Below, piece by piece: positions 8,905 through 18,138 of a DNA stretch of 64,000 nucleotides. The DNA is from Streptomyces griseoincarnatus. Lineage in GTDB: Bacteria; Actinomycetota; Actinomycetes; Streptomycetales; Streptomycetaceae. Made by a program: the position numbers and the translations under genes. The stretch is from NCBI GenBank assembly GCA_014649575.1, contig BMTH01000004.1, positions 372,001-436,000 on the forward strand. The letters run 5' to 3'. The notes under the pieces were generated by a model. The model made no database searches, was not told the origin of the DNA, and worked only from the letters and a program-made list of their open reading frames with translations. Every line of letters starts with the position of its first letter. The stretch's first letter is position 1.

Positions 8905-9018
8905 GGCTCTCACCCTACGAACATGAAACGGGCATACCGGTCATCGGCTTCTTACGAAACACGGACGTCGGCGCCCGCACCGGCCGGTTCGCGCGCGCGG
9001 AGTGCGAGGCTGGACGGC

Positions 9019-9759
9019 ATGGAGCAGCCACCCACCGGCGGCGGGGCCGGAGCCCGGGTCCTCGTCGTCGACGACGACCCCACCGTCGCCGAGATCGTCA
9101 CGGGCTACCTCGACCGCGCCGGGTACGTGGTCGACCGGGCCGGCGACGGCCCCGACGCCCTCGCCCGCGCCGCCGCCCACCGGCCCGACCTGGTCGTCCT
9201 GGACCTCATGCTGCCCGGCATGGACGGCCTCGAGGTGTGCCGCAGGATGCGCGGGCAGGGACCGGTGCCGGTCATCATGCTCACCGCGCGTGGCGACGAG
9301 GACGACCGCATCCTGGGCCTGGAGGTCGGGGCCGACGACTACGTCACCAAGCCGTTCAGTCCGCGTGAGCTGGTGCTGCGGGTGGGGTCCGTGCTGCGGC
9401 GCGTGCGGCCGGTGACGGACCCGTCCGGTGACGGCTCCGGCTCCGGTGTGCTGCGGGCGGCCGGGCTCACCGTTGATCCGGAGGCCCGGAGGGCTTCCAA
9501 GCATGGGAGCGAACTCGCCCTGACGGTGCGGGAGTTCGATCTGCTCGCGTTCTTCCTGGCCCACCCCGGACGGGCGTTCGCGCGGGAGGAGCTGATGCGG
9601 GACGTGTGGGGCTGGGACTTCGGTGACCTGTCCACCGTGACCGTCCACGTACGGCGGCTGCGCGGCAAGGTCGAGGACGACCCGGCGCGGCCCCGGCTCA
9701 TCCGCACCGTGTGGGGCGTCGGCTACCGCTTCGACCCCGCGACGACCGAGGAGGCGTGA
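9019..9759 (+). CDS. OmpR/PhoB-family response regulator
   Basis: The 246 residues contain an N-terminal receiver domain with the acidic pocket VVDDDP and the phosphoacceptor aspartate in VVLDLMLPGMDG, then a switch lysine in VTKPFSP. The C-terminal winged helix (about 150-240) ends with IRTVWGVGYRF. The ATG at 9019 is chosen because residues before it are not conserved-looking. The gene for its histidine kinase follows immediately, and the GT2 operon diverges from the same intergenic space. Confidence 0.95.
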   Translation: MEQPPTGGGAGARVLVVDDDPTVAEIVTGYLDRAGYVVDRAGDGPDALARAAAHRPDLVVLDLMLPGMDGLEVCRRMRGQGPVPVIMLTARGDEDDRILGLEVGADDYVTKPFSPRELVLRVGSVLRRVRPVTDPSGDGSGSGVLRAAGLTVDPEARRASKHGSELALTVREFDLLAFFLAHPGRAFAREELMRDVWGWDFGDLSTVTVHVRRLRGKVEDDPARPRLIRTVWGVGYRFDPATTEEA

Positions 9760-9764
9760 GGCCG

Positions 9765-10874
9765 GTGCGCGACGCCCTGCTCATCGCCCTGTTCGCGTTC
9801 CTCGGCGCCACCACGGCCGGGGTGCTCGGCGCGGGCGTCCTGCTGCTGATCCGCCGGCGGTCGCTGACCGCGCACATGGCGGTCGTCGCCGCCGTCGCGG
9901 TCGCGGCGATGCTGGCGGGGACGCTGGCCGTCGCCCGCGCGATGTTCCTGTCGCCGCACGATCTGAGTGTGGTGACGACCGTCGTGGCCATGGCCGCGGT
10001 CGTCTCGCTCGTCACCGCGTTGCTGCTGGGGCGGTGGGTCGTCGCCCGGAGTCGTGAACTCGCCTTGGCGGCACGGTCGTTCGGGGACGGCGGGGACTTC
10101 GCCGCCCCCGACGGGCCGGCCGCCGCCGAATTCGCCGCGCTGAGCCGGGAGCTGGAGGCCACGAGTGTGAGGCTCGCGGAGTCCCGGGACCGGGAGCGGG
10201 CCCTGGAGTCCTCGCGGCGTGAACTCGTCGCCTGGATCTCGCACGATCTGCGGACCCCGCTCGCCGGGCTGCGCGCCATGGCCGAGGCGCTGGAGGACGG
10301 GGTGGCCGCCGACCCCGACCGCTACCTCAGGCAGATCCGTACGGAGGTGGAGCGGCTCAACGAGATGGTCGGGGACCTCTTCGAGCTGTCCCGCATCCAC
10401 GCGGGGGCGCTGTCGCTGTCGCCGGCGCGGATGAGCGTGTACGACCTCGTCGGCGACGCCCTGGCCGGTGCGGATCCGCTCGCCCGCGAGCACGGGGTGC
10501 GGCTCGTCGGGGACGGGGTGGAGCCCGTGCCGGTGGAGGTGGACGGGCGGGAGATGAGCCGGGTGCTGGGGAATCTCCTCGTGAACGCGATCCGGCGGAC
10601 GCCGGCGGACGGGACGGTCGCGGTGTCCGCGCGGCGGGCGGGGAAGGGGGTGGTGCTGTCCGTCACGGACGGGTGCGGGGGGATTCCCGAGGAGGATCTG
10701 CCGCGGGTCTTCGACACGGGGTGGCGAGGGAGCGACGCGAGGACGCCTCCGGCGGGGGCGGGGTTGGGGCTCGCCATTGTGCGGGGGATCGTGGAGGCGC
10801 ACCGGGGGAGGGCGGATGTGCGGAACGTCGACGGCGGGTGCCGGTTCGAGGTGACGTTGCCCGTGGCGGGGTGA
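9765..10874 (+). CDS. Membrane sensor histidine kinase
   Basis: The 369-residue kinase has three closely spaced hydrophobic helices (about residues 3-28, 35-58 and 65-88), a HAMP-like linker, the H box WISHDLRTPLAGL and ATP-binding boxes ending GAGLGLAIVRGI. Almost no extracytoplasmic loop is present, so it may sense a membrane or intramembrane cue. GTG 9765 has GAGGAGG ten bases upstream. An alternative GTG at 9756 overlaps the regulator stop but leaves only one base after the same ribosome site. It is the cognate kinase of the upstream response regulator. Confidence 0.93.
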   Translation: MRDALLIALFAFLGATTAGVLGAGVLLLIRRRSLTAHMAVVAAVAVAAMLAGTLAVARAMFLSPHDLSVVTTVVAMAAVVSLVTALLLGRWVVARSRELALAARSFGDGGDFAAPDGPAAAEFAALSRELEATSVRLAESRDRERALESSRRELVAWISHDLRTPLAGLRAMAEALEDGVAADPDRYLRQIRTEVERLNEMVGDLFELSRIHAGALSLSPARMSVYDLVGDALAGADPLAREHGVRLVGDGVEPVPVEVDGREMSRVLGNLLVNAIRRTPADGTVAVSARRAGKGVVLSVTDGCGGIPEEDLPRVFDTGWRGSDARTPPAGAGLGLAIVRGIVEAHRGRADVRNVDGGCRFEVTLPVAG

Positions 10875-10884
10875 GGGTTCTTCA

Positions 10885-11075
10885 CCGCGGGCCGGTGGGG
10901 GCTGGTCGCGCAGTTCCCCGCGCCCCTGAGGGGGTGGGGTTGGCGTTGTCACCCCGCGCGGGCCGGTGGGGGCCGAGCGCGCAGTTCCCCGCGCCCCTGA
11001 GGAGGCGGGGGTTGGCGTGCGGGATTCTCCGCGGGCCGGTGGGGGTTGCTCGCGCAGTTCCCCGCGCCCCTTGAG
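10885..11075. repeat. Three copies of a Streptomyces intergenic repeat element
   Basis: Copies at about 10885-10931, 10957-11002 and 11029-11075 share the core CGGGCCGGTGGGGG then GCGCAGTTCCCCGCGCCCC, spaced about 72 bases apart. From memory, this sequence recurs between genes in many Streptomyces genomes; I cannot search it here. It fills the gap between the convergent kinase and epimerase genes, so it may act in termination. Confidence 0.85.
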
Positions 11076-11096
11076 GTGCGCTGTGCCCCGCGTTCC

Positions 11097-12086
11097 TCAA
11101 GACGTGGCGGCGAACTCTCTCATTCCTTCCTCGAAGGTGATCTCCGGCTTCCAGCCCAGGGCCGTCCGCAGGCGGGTGGAGTCCGCCGTGATGTGGCGGA
11201 CGTCGCCCAGGCGGTAGTCGCCGGTGACGACGGGCGACGGGCCGCCGTGGGCCTCGGCGAGGGCCCGGGCCATCTCGCCGACCGTGTGCGGTGTGCCGCT
11301 GCCCGTGTTGTACGCGGTGAGGGCGCCGGCGGGCGGATCCGCCTCCAGGGCCGCCACATTGGCCGAGGCGACATCCCGGACGTGGACGAAGTCCCGCCGC
11401 TGGCCGCCGTCCTCGAAGACGCGTGGGGCCTCGCCGCGGGCCAGGGCCGAGCGGAAGAAGGAGGCGACCCCGGCGTACGGGGTGTCCCGGGGCATGCCCG
11501 GGCCGTACACGTTGTGGTAGCGCAGCGACACCGCCGAGCCGCCCGTCGCGCGCGCCCACGCCGCGGCCAGGTGTTCCTGCGCCAGCTTGGTCGTGGCGTA
11601 CACGTTGCGCGGGTCGGCGGGGGCGTCCTCGGCGACCAGGCCCGGGGCGAGGGCGGCCCCGCACACCGGGCACGGAGGTTCGAAGCGTCCGGCCGCCAGG
11701 TCCTCCTCGGCGCGCGGGCCCGGCCGTACGACGCCGTGCCGGGGACACTCGTAGCGGCCCTCGCCGTACACCACCATCGAGCCGGCCAGCACCAGCCGCC
11801 GTACGCCCGCGTCGGCCATCGCGGTGAGCAGGACGGCCGTGCCGAGGTCGTTGCGGGAGACGTACTCGGGCGCGTCGGCGAAGCCGGTGCCGAGGCCGAC
11901 CATGGCCGCCTGGTGGCAGACGGCGTCCACGCCCCGGAGGGCCGCCCGCACCGCGTCCGGCGCGCGGACGTCCGCCGCCGGGTCGGTGCGGACGTCGAGG
12001 ACGACGGGCTCGTGCCCGCGCGTCCGCAGCGCCGTGACGACATGGGATCCGATGAAACCGGCACCGCCGGTGACCAGCACACGCAT
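11097..12086 (-). CDS. NAD-dependent nucleotide-sugar epimerase with a cysteine-rich insertion
   Basis: This is an extended short-chain dehydrogenase of 329 residues with the NAD motif GGAGFIGSH (about residues 7-15), substrate loop residues, and the catalytic YATTK. Between strands, about residues 118-145 contain YECPRHG and later PPCPVCGAAL, three or four cysteines that look like a small zinc site. Insertions of this kind occur in some dTDP-rhamnose 4-epimerase-like proteins; that assignment is a guess. It starts 52 bases after the upstream histidine kinase on the same strand and may share its transcript. Confidence 0.85.
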   Translation of the reverse strand: MRVLVTGGAGFIGSHVVTALRTRGHEPVVLDVRTDPAADVRAPDAVRAALRGVDAVCHQAAMVGLGTGFADAPEYVSRNDLGTAVLLTAMADAGVRRLVLAGSMVVYGEGRYECPRHGVVRPGPRAEEDLAAGRFEPPCPVCGAALAPGLVAEDAPADPRNVYATTKLAQEHLAAAWARATGGSAVSLRYHNVYGPGMPRDTPYAGVASFFRSALARGEAPRVFEDGGQRRDFVHVRDVASANVAALEADPPAGALTAYNTGSGTPHTVGEMARALAEAHGGPSPVVTGDYRLGDVRHITADSTRLRTALGWKPEITFEEGMREFAATS

Positions 12087-12138
12087 GACGTCACGCTAAG
12101 CCCGCGACCGCCGCGGAGGCGGCTGCGCGCCCGGCACG

Positions 12139-13590
12139 TCACACCCCCGTAAGACCCCGGTACGGCAGCCGCACCGTGAACACCGTCGCCCCCGGCCGGC
12201 TCGTCAGCTCGACGTCGCCGCCGTGGGCGCGGACCAGGGAGCGGGCGACCGCCAGACCGAGCCCGCTGCCGCCGCGGTCGCGGGTGCGGGCCTTGTCGAC
12301 GCGGTAGAAGCGGTCGAAGACCCGGTCCCGGTGGTCCGCCGGTATGCCGGGGCCGGCGTCGGCGACCCGCACCAGGGCCGTCCCGGCGGTGGTGTCGAGC
12401 TCGACGGTCACCGGGGTGCCGGGCGGGGTGTGCACGGCCGCGTTGGCGAGCAGGTTGTCCAGCACCTGCCGTATCCGCTGCGGGTCGAGGCACAGGACCA
12501 GCGGACCCGTGGTGCGGGTGGTCACCGTGAGCGGATGGGCGGGGCGGCCCGCGCGGAACGCGTCCGCCGCCTGCTGGACCAGCTCCGTGAGGTCGGTGCC
12601 GGCCGTCCGCAGCGGCGCCTCCACCTCCGCCGCGTCCAGCCGGGCGAGCAGCAGGTCGTCCAGCAGGACGCCCATCCGCGCCGCCTCGGCCCGCAGCCGC
12701 GCCAGGTGCCTCTCCCGCTCGGCGGGTTCGTTCGCGGCGGCGTACTGGAAGAGGTCCGCGTAGCCGCGCACCGACATCAGCGGGGTGCGCAGTTCGTGCG
12801 AGGCGTCCGCGACGAAGCGGCGCAGCCGCAGCTCCGCCTCCGCACGGACCGCGAGGGAGTCGTCGATGTGCTCCAGCATCGTGTTGAACGCGGTGCGCAG
12901 CTCCGCCACTTCGCGTCCGCCGTCGCGTCCGTCCGCGCGCAGCGGCAGCCGGGCCGCCGCCTCGGTCAGGTCATGCGAGGTGATGCCGTGCGCGGTGTGC
13001 GCCATGTCGCTCAGCGGCTTCAGCCCGCGCCGCAGCATCCGCCGCCCGAACACCACCAGCGCCGTCAGCGCCAGCGCGAACACCACCACCTGCACGGTGA
13101 CCAGCCGTTCGACGGTCTCCTCCACGTCCTCCACCGGGGCCGCGCTCACCAGCACCACCCCCGGCTCGACCTCGCAGCCGCGCAGCCGATAGGTGCCCTC
13201 CCCGTCGATCCGCGCGGTGCGCATCAGCTCGGTGTCGGAGTGCGCCATCGCCCGCGCGAGTTCGGACAGCGGCCGGGTGTCGTCGGGCACGTCGGCCGGT
13301 CGGCGCAGCGAGACCGAACCGCCGCTGACGTCGTACACCGCCGTGTACCACCCGTAGTACGGCTTGCGTCGTACCGTGCCGTGCGCCGCCGCGTCCTTGG
13401 CCTGCACGGTCTGGATGAGCTTCAGCTGCTCGCCGAGCTGCTGTTCGAGATAGTCCCGCATGTACGCGGTGAGCGCCGTGCCGACGACCGCGAACACCGC
13501 GAGGGACAGCACCCCGAGGCCCAGCGCCAGGCGGGTGCCGAGCCGCATCCGCCGGTAGGTGTCCCGCAGCCGCCGGGCGGCGGCCCTCAC
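12139..13590 (-). CDS. HAMP-domain sensor histidine kinase
   Basis: The 483-residue kinase has a basic N terminus, one membrane helix (about residues 18-40), an extracytoplasmic domain of about 130 residues, a second helix (VVVFALALTALVVFG), HAMP, the H box ADASHELRTPLMSV, and N/G boxes DAGPGIP and GGSGLGLAVA. The GTG start overlaps the stop of the response regulator gene as GTGA, so the two are translationally coupled. The ligand is not predictable from the sequence. Confidence 0.95.
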   Translation of the reverse strand: MRAAARRLRDTYRRMRLGTRLALGLGVLSLAVFAVVGTALTAYMRDYLEQQLGEQLKLIQTVQAKDAAAHGTVRRKPYYGWYTAVYDVSGGSVSLRRPADVPDDTRPLSELARAMAHSDTELMRTARIDGEGTYRLRGCEVEPGVVLVSAAPVEDVEETVERLVTVQVVVFALALTALVVFGRRMLRRGLKPLSDMAHTAHGITSHDLTEAAARLPLRADGRDGGREVAELRTAFNTMLEHIDDSLAVRAEAELRLRRFVADASHELRTPLMSVRGYADLFQYAAANEPAERERHLARLRAEAARMGVLLDDLLLARLDAAEVEAPLRTAGTDLTELVQQAADAFRAGRPAHPLTVTTRTTGPLVLCLDPQRIRQVLDNLLANAAVHTPPGTPVTVELDTTAGTALVRVADAGPGIPADHRDRVFDRFYRVDKARTRDRGGSGLGLAVARSLVRAHGGDVELTSRPGATVFTVRLPYRGLTGV

Positions 13591-14294
13591 TCGCCCGCCT
13601 GCCGGATCACGTACCCGAAGCCCCGCACGGTGCGGATCAGCGGCGCGCCGGTGGCGTCCAGCTTGCGCCGCAGCCGGCTGATCACCAGCTCCACCACGTT
13701 GGACCGGCCCCCGAAGCCGTACTCCCACACATGGTCGAGGATCTGCGCCTTCGTGAGGACGGCGGGGGAGCGGCGCATCAGGTAGCGCAGCACCTCGTAC
13801 TCGGTCGGGGTGAGCGCCAGTAGATGGTCGCCGCGCCGCACCTCCCGGGTGTCCTCGTCCATCGTCAGATCGCCCACGCGCAGCACCGACCGGGGGAAGT
13901 CCGGGCCCGTGCTGCGCCGCAGCACCGTCCGCAGCCGCGCCATCAGCTCCTCGACCGCGAACGGCTTGACCAGGTAGTCGTCCCCGCCCCGGGTCAGTCC
14001 CGCCACCCGGTCGGCGACCCCGTCCCGCGCGGTGAGGAACACCACCGGCACCATCCGCCCGGAGCGGCGCAGCCCGTCCAGCACGCCGAACCCGTCGACG
14101 TCCGGCAGCATCAGGTCGAGCACCACTATGTCCGGGCGGAACGCGTCCGCGCGGCGCAGCGCCTCCTCGCCGGTGTGGGCGGTGACCGCCTCCCACCCCT
14201 CGTACCGGGCGACCGTCGCCACCAGGTCGGCTATCGGAGGGTCGTCGTCCACCACGAGCAGTCGCACTCTGTCCACCCGCCCATACTGCGTCAC
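13587..14294 (-). CDS. OmpR-family response regulator
   Basis: The receiver domain shows LLVVDDDPP, phosphoacceptor aspartate in IVVLDLMLPDVDG and lysine in LVKPFAV. The winged-helix output ends IRTVRGFGYVI. Product length is 235 residues from GTG 14294, which has an AGGGGG ribosome site; upstream frame residues are not regulator-like. It precedes and is coupled to its histidine kinase. The divergent osmoprotectant importer starts 275 bases away, so that operon is a possible target. Confidence 0.94.
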   Translation of the reverse strand: MTQYGRVDRVRLLVVDDDPPIADLVATVARYEGWEAVTAHTGEEALRRADAFRPDIVVLDLMLPDVDGFGVLDGLRRSGRMVPVVFLTARDGVADRVAGLTRGGDDYLVKPFAVEELMARLRTVLRRSTGPDFPRSVLRVGDLTMDEDTREVRRGDHLLALTPTEYEVLRYLMRRSPAVLTKAQILDHVWEYGFGGRSNVVELVISRLRRKLDATGAPLIRTVRGFGYVIRQAGE

Positions 14295-14569
14295 CGTCCC
14301 CCTCAGGCCCGAGGCCGCTGCCCGGCCGGAGCCCGATCGACAGCGAACCGACAGGAAACCGAGTGACGTCCGGCATGCGGTCGATGTGAGGCGGGTGGTT
14401 TGGCGCGCCGGGATCCGGGCAGGTGGCGGCGTGGCCCCAGGCCGCCCCGACGCCGGGGTCCCGTGAATCGTCCCGGGGCCCTGTCGGTGCCGACGTCTAC
14501 ACTCGACCGGCACACGGCGCGGGCGACCTCGGCCGACCAACTTCTGCCACCCGAAGGGCAAGCGGCGTC

Positions 14570-15703
14570 TTGATACGGATCGACTCAGTCACGAAGCGGT
14601 ACCCGGACGGCACGGTGGCGGTCGACCGGCTGTCGCTGGAGATCCCCGACCGCTCGATCACCGTCCTCGTCGGCCCCTCGGGCTGCGGCAAGACGACCAC
14701 CCTGCGCATGATCAACCGAATGGTCGAGCCCACCGAGGGCACGATCCTCCTCGACGGCGAGGACGTCCAGCGGCAGCCGGTCACGACCCTGCGCCGCTCC
14801 ATGGGCTACGTCATCCAGAACGCGGGCCTCTTCCAGCACCGCACCATTGCCGACAACATCGCGACCGTGCCCCGCATGCTCGGCTGGGGCAAGCGGCGCG
14901 CCCGGGAGCGGGCGGCGGAGCTGATGGAGCGGGTGGGGCTCGACGCCGCCCTGGCCGGGCGGTACCCGTACCAGCTGTCCGGCGGCCAGCAGCAGCGCGT
15001 CGGAGTGGCGCGGGCGCTCGCCGCGGACCCGCCGGTGCTGCTGATGGACGAGCCGTTCTCGGCCGTCGACCCGGTGGTGCGCAAGGGCCTCCAGGACGAG
15101 CTGCTGCGCCTCCAGGACGAACTGGGCAAGACCATCGTCTTCGTCACCCACGACATCGACGAGGCCGTCAAGCTCGGCACCATGGTCGCCGTGCTGCGCG
15201 AGGGCGGCCGGCTCGCCCAGTACGCGCCGCCCGCCGACCTGCTGTCGCACCCCGCCGACGCCTTCGTCGAGGACTTCCTCGGCGCCGACCGCGGCATCCG
15301 CCGGCTGTCCTTCTTCCCCTCGGACGCGCTGGAGCTGACCACCGACGCGGTCGTCCCGGCCGACGCGCCCGCCGAACGCCTCGCCGCCTCCGACGCGCCG
15401 TACCTGCTGGTGACCGACGCCCACGGCCGCCCGCTCGGCTGGCGGGAGCGGGGGAGCGGCGGCGACCGGCTGCTGTCGTACGGGCGTCCGTTCCGGCCCG
15501 GCACGGACTCGCTGCGCGCCGCGCTGGACTGCGCGGTCCTCTCGCCCACCGGCTGGGCGGTCGCCGTCGACGCCGACGGCAGGGTGACCGGCGTGGTCTC
15601 CCAGCAGACCATCGGCGAGGCCATCCGCGCCGCGCACACCCAGGCGGCACCGGACCCGGACGCCGACGCGGCGCGCGGCGAGGACGAGAAGGTCGCCGGA
15701 TGA
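14570..15703 (+). CDS. Osmoprotectant (betaine/choline-type) ABC importer, ATPase
   Basis: The 377-residue ATPase energises uptake of quaternary-amine osmolytes. It has Walker A GPSGCGKTTT, the LSGGQQQRV signature, Walker B LLMDEPFSAVDP and the H loop VTHDIDEA, typical of the OpuCA/ProV branch. The last 130 residues look like degenerate CBS-type modules that in relatives sense ionic strength. The start is TTG 14570, because the protein match begins at IRIDSVTKRYPDG and GAAGGG lies about eleven bases upstream. It overlaps the next permease gene by four bases. Confidence 0.93.
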   Translation: MIRIDSVTKRYPDGTVAVDRLSLEIPDRSITVLVGPSGCGKTTTLRMINRMVEPTEGTILLDGEDVQRQPVTTLRRSMGYVIQNAGLFQHRTIADNIATVPRMLGWGKRRARERAAELMERVGLDAALAGRYPYQLSGGQQQRVGVARALAADPPVLLMDEPFSAVDPVVRKGLQDELLRLQDELGKTIVFVTHDIDEAVKLGTMVAVLREGGRLAQYAPPADLLSHPADAFVEDFLGADRGIRRLSFFPSDALELTTDAVVPADAPAERLAASDAPYLLVTDAHGRPLGWRERGSGGDRLLSYGRPFRPGTDSLRAALDCAVLSPTGWAVAVDADGRVTGVVSQQTIGEAIRAAHTQAAPDPDADAARGEDEKVAG

Positions 15704-16398
15704 ACGGCTTCTTCGACATCCCCAGCGACCTCCAGCACAGCTGGGCCGGCCTGATCGGGGTGCATCTGCGCGAGGCGCTGCTGCCGGTGGCCGCAGGCCT
15801 GCTGCTCGCCCTGCCGCTGGCGCTGCTGTGCAACCGGTTCCGCTGGCTGTACCCGCCCGTGCTCGGTGTGACGACCGTCCTCTACGCGGTACCGTCCCTC
15901 GCCTTCTTCGTCGTGCTGATCGACTGGACGGGCCAGACCGAGCTGACCGTGATGATCCCGCTGGCCCTCTACAGCCTGGTGGTGCTGGTCCCGGCGATCG
16001 CCGACGGCGTGCGCTCGGTGCCGGACGAGACCCTCTCCGCCGCCACCGCGATGGGATTCGGCCCCGTCCGGCGGTATCTCCAGGTGCAGTTGCCGATCGC
16101 CGCGCCCGCGATCGTCGCGGGCCTGCGGGTCGCCACCGCGTCCAGCATCTCCCTGGTGAGCGTCGGCGCCCTCATCGGCAACCAGGGCGCCCTCGGCAAT
16201 CTGATGGCCGCCGCGCAGAAGTACGACCGGCCCGAACTCGCGGCGAACGCCGTGCTGACCACGGCGGTCCTGGCGGTCCTGTGCGACGCCGCGCTGGTCG
16301 CCCTGCGCCGCGCGCTGACCCCGTGGATGCCCCGCTCCGGACGGGAACGGACCGCCGCCCCGCGCGAGGAACTCCTCACGAAGGGCGCCGCCCGGTGA
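15700..16398 (+). CDS. Osmoprotectant ABC importer, permease 1
   Basis: This inner-membrane subunit of 232 residues has about six hydrophobic helices. The cytoplasmic EAA loop is seen around DETLSAATAMGFGPVRRY, which docks to the ATPase. The ATG overlaps the ATPase stop (ATGA), and its own TGA overlaps the next start, so the importer is a tightly coupled operon. Confidence 0.92.
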   Translation: MNGFFDIPSDLQHSWAGLIGVHLREALLPVAAGLLLALPLALLCNRFRWLYPPVLGVTTVLYAVPSLAFFVVLIDWTGQTELTVMIPLALYSLVVLVPAIADGVRSVPDETLSAATAMGFGPVRRYLQVQLPIAAPAIVAGLRVATASSISLVSVGALIGNQGALGNLMAAAQKYDRPELAANAVLTTAVLAVLCDAALVALRRALTPWMPRSGRERTAAPREELLTKGAAR

Positions 16399-17060
16399 AC
16401 GTCCTCAACTTCGTCCAGGCGTTCTTCAGCGACAGCGCGCACTGGCACGGCTACGACGGCATCCCGTCCCGCTTCCTGGAGCACGTCCGGTACACCCTGC
16501 TGGCCCTCGCGGTCGCCGCGGCGATCGGCCTGCCCGTCGGGCTGCTGACCGGGCACACCGGACGCGGCGGCAACGCGATCGCCGTCGTCGCCAACGCCGC
16601 CCGCGCCCTGCCCAGTTTCGGCCTGCTGGTGCTCTCCGTGCTGCTCATCGGCTTCGGCCTGCTGCCGGTGATGATCCCGCTGGTCGTGCTCGCCGTGCCC
16701 CCCATCCTGGTGACCACGTACGAGGCGGTCCGCACCGTCGACCCCGCCCCCGTCGACGCGGCCCGCGGGATGGGTATGCCCGAGTCCGGGGTCCTGTTCC
16801 GGGTGGAGGTGCCGGTGGCGCTCCCGCTGATCCTCAGCGGTCTGCGGTCCGCCGCCGTCCAGATCGTGTCCACGGCCACCATCGCCGCCTACGTCAGCCT
16901 CGGCGGGCTGGGCCGGTACGTCATCGACGGTCTCTACCAGCGGAACTACGAGAAGGTCGTCGGCGGGGCGACGCTGGTGGCGGTGCTCGCGCTGATCACG
17001 CTCGCGCTGTTCCGGGCCGTGGAGCGGTTCGCGGTGTCGCCCGGAGTGCGACGCCGCTGA
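16395..17060 (+). CDS. Osmoprotectant ABC importer, permease 2
   Basis: The second permease has 221 residues, five or six membrane helices and an EAA-type loop at PAPVDAARGMGMPESGVLF. GTG 16395 overlaps the preceding stop. Two distinct permeases plus one ATPase match OpuB/OpuC-type importers. Confidence 0.92.
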   Translation: MNVLNFVQAFFSDSAHWHGYDGIPSRFLEHVRYTLLALAVAAAIGLPVGLLTGHTGRGGNAIAVVANAARALPSFGLLVLSVLLIGFGLLPVMIPLVVLAVPPILVTTYEAVRTVDPAPVDAARGMGMPESGVLFRVEVPVALPLILSGLRSAAVQIVSTATIAAYVSLGGLGRYVIDGLYQRNYEKVVGGATLVAVLALITLALFRAVERFAVSPGVRRR

Positions 17061-17135
17061 CATTCGATCAGTTGTACGACAAATGTGACCCTGACGTTCT
17101 TGACCGGGCGTGAGACGGCTGGATTGGATCGGTGA

Positions 17136-18092
17136 ATGACTTCCACGGCGAAGAGCAGCAGATCGAGGACGAGGCACCACGGAGCGGCGGCGGTCGCGCT
17201 CGCCGCCGCGGCGGCGCTGCTCACCGGGTGTTCCTCCGGGGACACCTCCGACAACCCGCTCGACGGTGACAAGGCCGAGGCGGGCACGGTCGTCGTCGGC
17301 TCGAACAACTTCGCCGAGTCCACCCTGCTCGCCGACATCTACGGGGAGGCGCTGCGCGCCAAGGGCCTCAAGGTCTCCTACAAGCACAACATCGGCAGCC
17401 GTGAGACCACCTACGGCCTGATGAAGAACGGCTCGGTGACGGTCCTTCCGGAGTACAACGGCTCCCTCCTCGCCTACCTCGACGAGAAGGCCGAGCAGAC
17501 CTCCGCCGACGCGGTCAACGAGGCGGTCAAGGCGAAGCTGGACAAGCAGCTCACCCTGCTGGAGTCCTCGCCCGCCGAGGACAAGGACTCGGTCGCCCTC
17601 AACGCGGCGACGGCGAAGAAGTACGGCCTCACCGCCGAGTCCACCCTCGCCGACCTGAAGGAGGCCGCGCCCGAGCTGGTGATCGGCGGCTCGCCCGAGT
17701 TCCAGACCCGGCAGCAGGGCCTCAAGGGCCTGGAGGCGGTCTACGGGCTGACGTTCAAGTCCTTCAAGGCGCTGGACGCGGGCGGCCCCCTGACCCAGGC
17801 GGCCCTCGCGCAGAACGAGGTCCAGGCGGCGGACGTGTTCACCACGGACCCGACCATCCTCAAGGAGAAGTTCGTCGTCCTGAAGGACCCGGAGAACCTC
17901 TTCGGGTACGCCAACGTCACCCCGCTGGTCCGCAAGGACGGGCTGCCGCAGGAGGGCGTCGAGGCGCTGAACGCGGTCTCCGCGAAGCTGGACACCAAGA
18001 CGCTGCTCGACCTGGACGCCCAGGTGCAGCTGGAGAAGAAGGACCCGCTGGACGTCGCCAAGGCCTGGCTGAAGTCCGCCGGTCTCGTGTGA
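17136..18092 (+). CDS. Osmoprotectant-binding lipoprotein
   Basis: The 318-residue binding protein starts with a basic region and a lipobox LLTGC (Cys about residue 32), so it is anchored outside the membrane. The mature part begins with VVVGSNNFAESTLLADIYGEAL, a shape characteristic of glycine betaine/carnitine/choline-binding OpuCC/ProX proteins; GLTFKSFKALDAGGPLT holds the second-lobe region. It lies 75 bases after permease 2 and completes the importer. A strong terminator follows. Confidence 0.92.
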   Translation: MTSTAKSSRSRTRHHGAAAVALAAAAALLTGCSSGDTSDNPLDGDKAEAGTVVVGSNNFAESTLLADIYGEALRAKGLKVSYKHNIGSRETTYGLMKNGSVTVLPEYNGSLLAYLDEKAEQTSADAVNEAVKAKLDKQLTLLESSPAEDKDSVALNAATAKKYGLTAESTLADLKEAAPELVIGGSPEFQTRQQGLKGLEAVYGLTFKSFKALDAGGPLTQAALAQNEVQAADVFTTDPTILKEKFVVLKDPENLFGYANVTPLVRKDGLPQEGVEALNAVSAKLDTKTLLDLDAQVQLEKKDPLDVAKAWLKSAGLV

Positions 18093-18101
18093 GACCCGTC
18101 A

Positions 18102-18133
18102 CGGGGTGCGGCGGAGCGGTCCGCCGCACCCCG
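18102..18133. terminator. Bidirectional terminator, 14-bp perfect stem
   Basis: Arms 18102-18115 and 18120-18133 pair perfectly around a GCGG loop. The hairpin lies between the convergent importer and conservon operons, ten bases from one stop and six from the other. Confidence 0.85.
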
Positions 18134-18138
18134 CGGGC

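Noticed and set aside
18093..18138. A cytochrome P450 (rarE-like) member of the conservon
   Set aside because: Only a terminator and the convergent osmoprotectant operon follow cvnD; no P450 gene is present here.
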